In this document: positions 37,482 through 38,290 of the stretch, piece by piece
Layout: every line of letters begins with the position of its first letter
How positions within the stretch are numbered: position 1 is the first letter of the stretch
DNA from: a candidate division SR1 bacterium
GTDB taxonomy: Bacteria > Patescibacteriota > Gracilibacteria > Absconditabacterales > Absconditicoccaceae
Reading direction: 5' to 3'
Assembly: GCA_026397515.1 (NCBI GenBank)
Contig: JAPLUU010000004.1
Span: 1-38,290, forward strand
Length of the DNA: 38,290 nucleotides
The notes under the pieces: model-generated
What the model was told of the DNA's origin: nothing
Databases searched by the model: none
The model's input: only the letters and a program-made list of their open reading frames with translations
Position numbers and translations under genes: made by a program

Positions 37482-38290
37482 ATGAAAAAAACATTTTATA
37501 TCATCGCTCTTGGACTCTTGTGATTACTCTGATTTGCGTCAGCCGATATCACTAGTCTTACCCTCACACCGACAACACAGTCGGCGATTTCTGGTTCGAG
37601 CGTGACCTTCACTATTACGTGAACAAACACCACAGGTGTCATGTATTTGAAATATATTTTGCCACAATCGGCATCATATCAACTCATGTACCAAAATTCA
37701 AATATCACACCTATAAATATTGGGTATATTAATCCACTAAGTCCTGATCCAATATTTTCTCTTGCTGCACACAGTAATTTTTCCGTAACGATTACTGCAA
37801 AACTTCTGACTACTAATCGATCATTTTCTCCTATACCTACTCTAGCAACTTTCGGTACTGATCAACGAGTTACTACTGCACTTACTTCTGCTGTAGCACA
37901 AATTACTCCTATCGCTGATTTGATGGTAACAAATATTTTGACAGGAATGAATCCAAGTTTTTCTGGAGATATCGTATCTTATTATATTACTTTACAAAAT
38001 ATCTGATCAACTAACGCTACAGGAATCTCATATATGAGTAATATTCCTGTCACTACATTTGGTGCTCCGACTGCGACATTTAATGGTGCACCACACATGT
38101 ATGATTATATCGATTACATTCTTCATGAATTTGTATGGACAGGAAATTATCTCAACAACTTGAATGCATGAGCAAGTATGATAATTACCATAGATACTCC
38201 TATGCTACAAAATCTTTCTGTAGGAACTCTATTCAATCAAATAGCTAGAGTGACTACCGCAAGTTCTGAATATACTACAGGAAATAATTC
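37482..38290 (+). CDS. Exported DUF11-type surface protein, cut by the window end
   Basis: At least 269 residues. The signal peptide is M-K-K-T-F-Y-I-I-A-L-G-L-L-G-L-L-G-F-A-S-A with two TGA Gly. An Ig-like domain of Thr/Ser-rich strands follows, then a DUF11 repeat (A-D-L-M-V-T-N-I-L ... D-I-V-S-Y-Y-I-T-L-Q-N-I-G-S-T-N-A-T-G). It is a smaller relative of the preceding surface protein, 75 nt downstream and likely co-expressed. The frame is open at the last base, so the true length is unknown. Confidence 0.8.

Noticed and set aside
1-38290. CRISPR array, rRNA, prophage or transposase genes
   Set aside because: No regularly spaced repeats, rRNA-like segments, integrase, transposase or phage structural genes were seen.

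Overview
The window comes from a bacterium that reads UGA as glycine (genetic code 25), so it most likely belongs to the candidate-phylum bacteria Absconditabacteria (SR1) or Gracilibacteria (BD1-5). Almost every recognisable protein is interrupted by in-frame TGA codons that fall exactly where its family has a conserved glycine: the TruB motif K-x-G-H-x-G-T-L-D-P, the Nudix box E-E-T-G, the G-L-G-L box of the histidine kinase, and a TGA-TGA-TGT triplet run at a lipobox. TAA and TAG end the genes, apart from two doubtful cases described below. The DNA is AT-rich, intergenic spaces are short, and Shine-Dalgarno sequences are rare. I could not separate SR1 from BD1-5.

Layout. 70-1839 (-): three genes of a CPR-type type IV secretion-like module (two pilin-like membrane proteins and a TraC-like domain protein). 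2032-3829 (+): a membrane/surface protein and a nucleotidyltransferase-fold protein. 3902-6543 (+): a two-component system (the kinase gene is damaged) followed by a small exported protein; phased TTTAAGG repeats precede both the kinase and the exported protein. 6549-6695: a run of GC-rich hairpins. 6703-9485 (-): a DUF59 protein, membrane proteins and two lipoproteins, one fused to a polytopic membrane domain. 9752-14816: mostly housekeeping genes (truB, a YunG-like gene, folA on the other strand, a stand-alone C-terminal domain of isoleucyl-tRNA synthetase, recX, a Nudix hydrolase, yebC). 14903-17846 (-): two large bitopic proteins of unknown function. 17961-18886: palindromic elements and paired hairpins around a small gene with an unusual UGA. 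18866-22293 (-): a FemAB-like transferase and valS. 22472-25209 (+): a PH-domain membrane protein, a prepilin peptidase, and membrane proteins. 25289-27228 (+): a U32-family protein and an HExxH protein. 27218-29225 (-): an MFS transporter, a small very basic protein and tRNA-Thr(GGU). 29484-38290 (+): a 1631-residue protein with an acidic tail and two exported surface proteins built of Ig-like and DUF11 modules; the last runs off the window.

How the parts fit. Much of the window concerns the cell surface: secretion/pilus genes, prepilin peptidase, lipoproteins, FemAB and giant surface proteins, as expected for a small host-dependent bacterium. The observations most worth following are: two genes whose only plausible stop before a strong terminator is UGA, in a genome where UGA means glycine; a shared operator/promoter module for the two-component system; a kinase that has lost its N-box; an orphan IleS C-terminal domain; and the giant acidic-tailed protein next to surface adhesin-like proteins.
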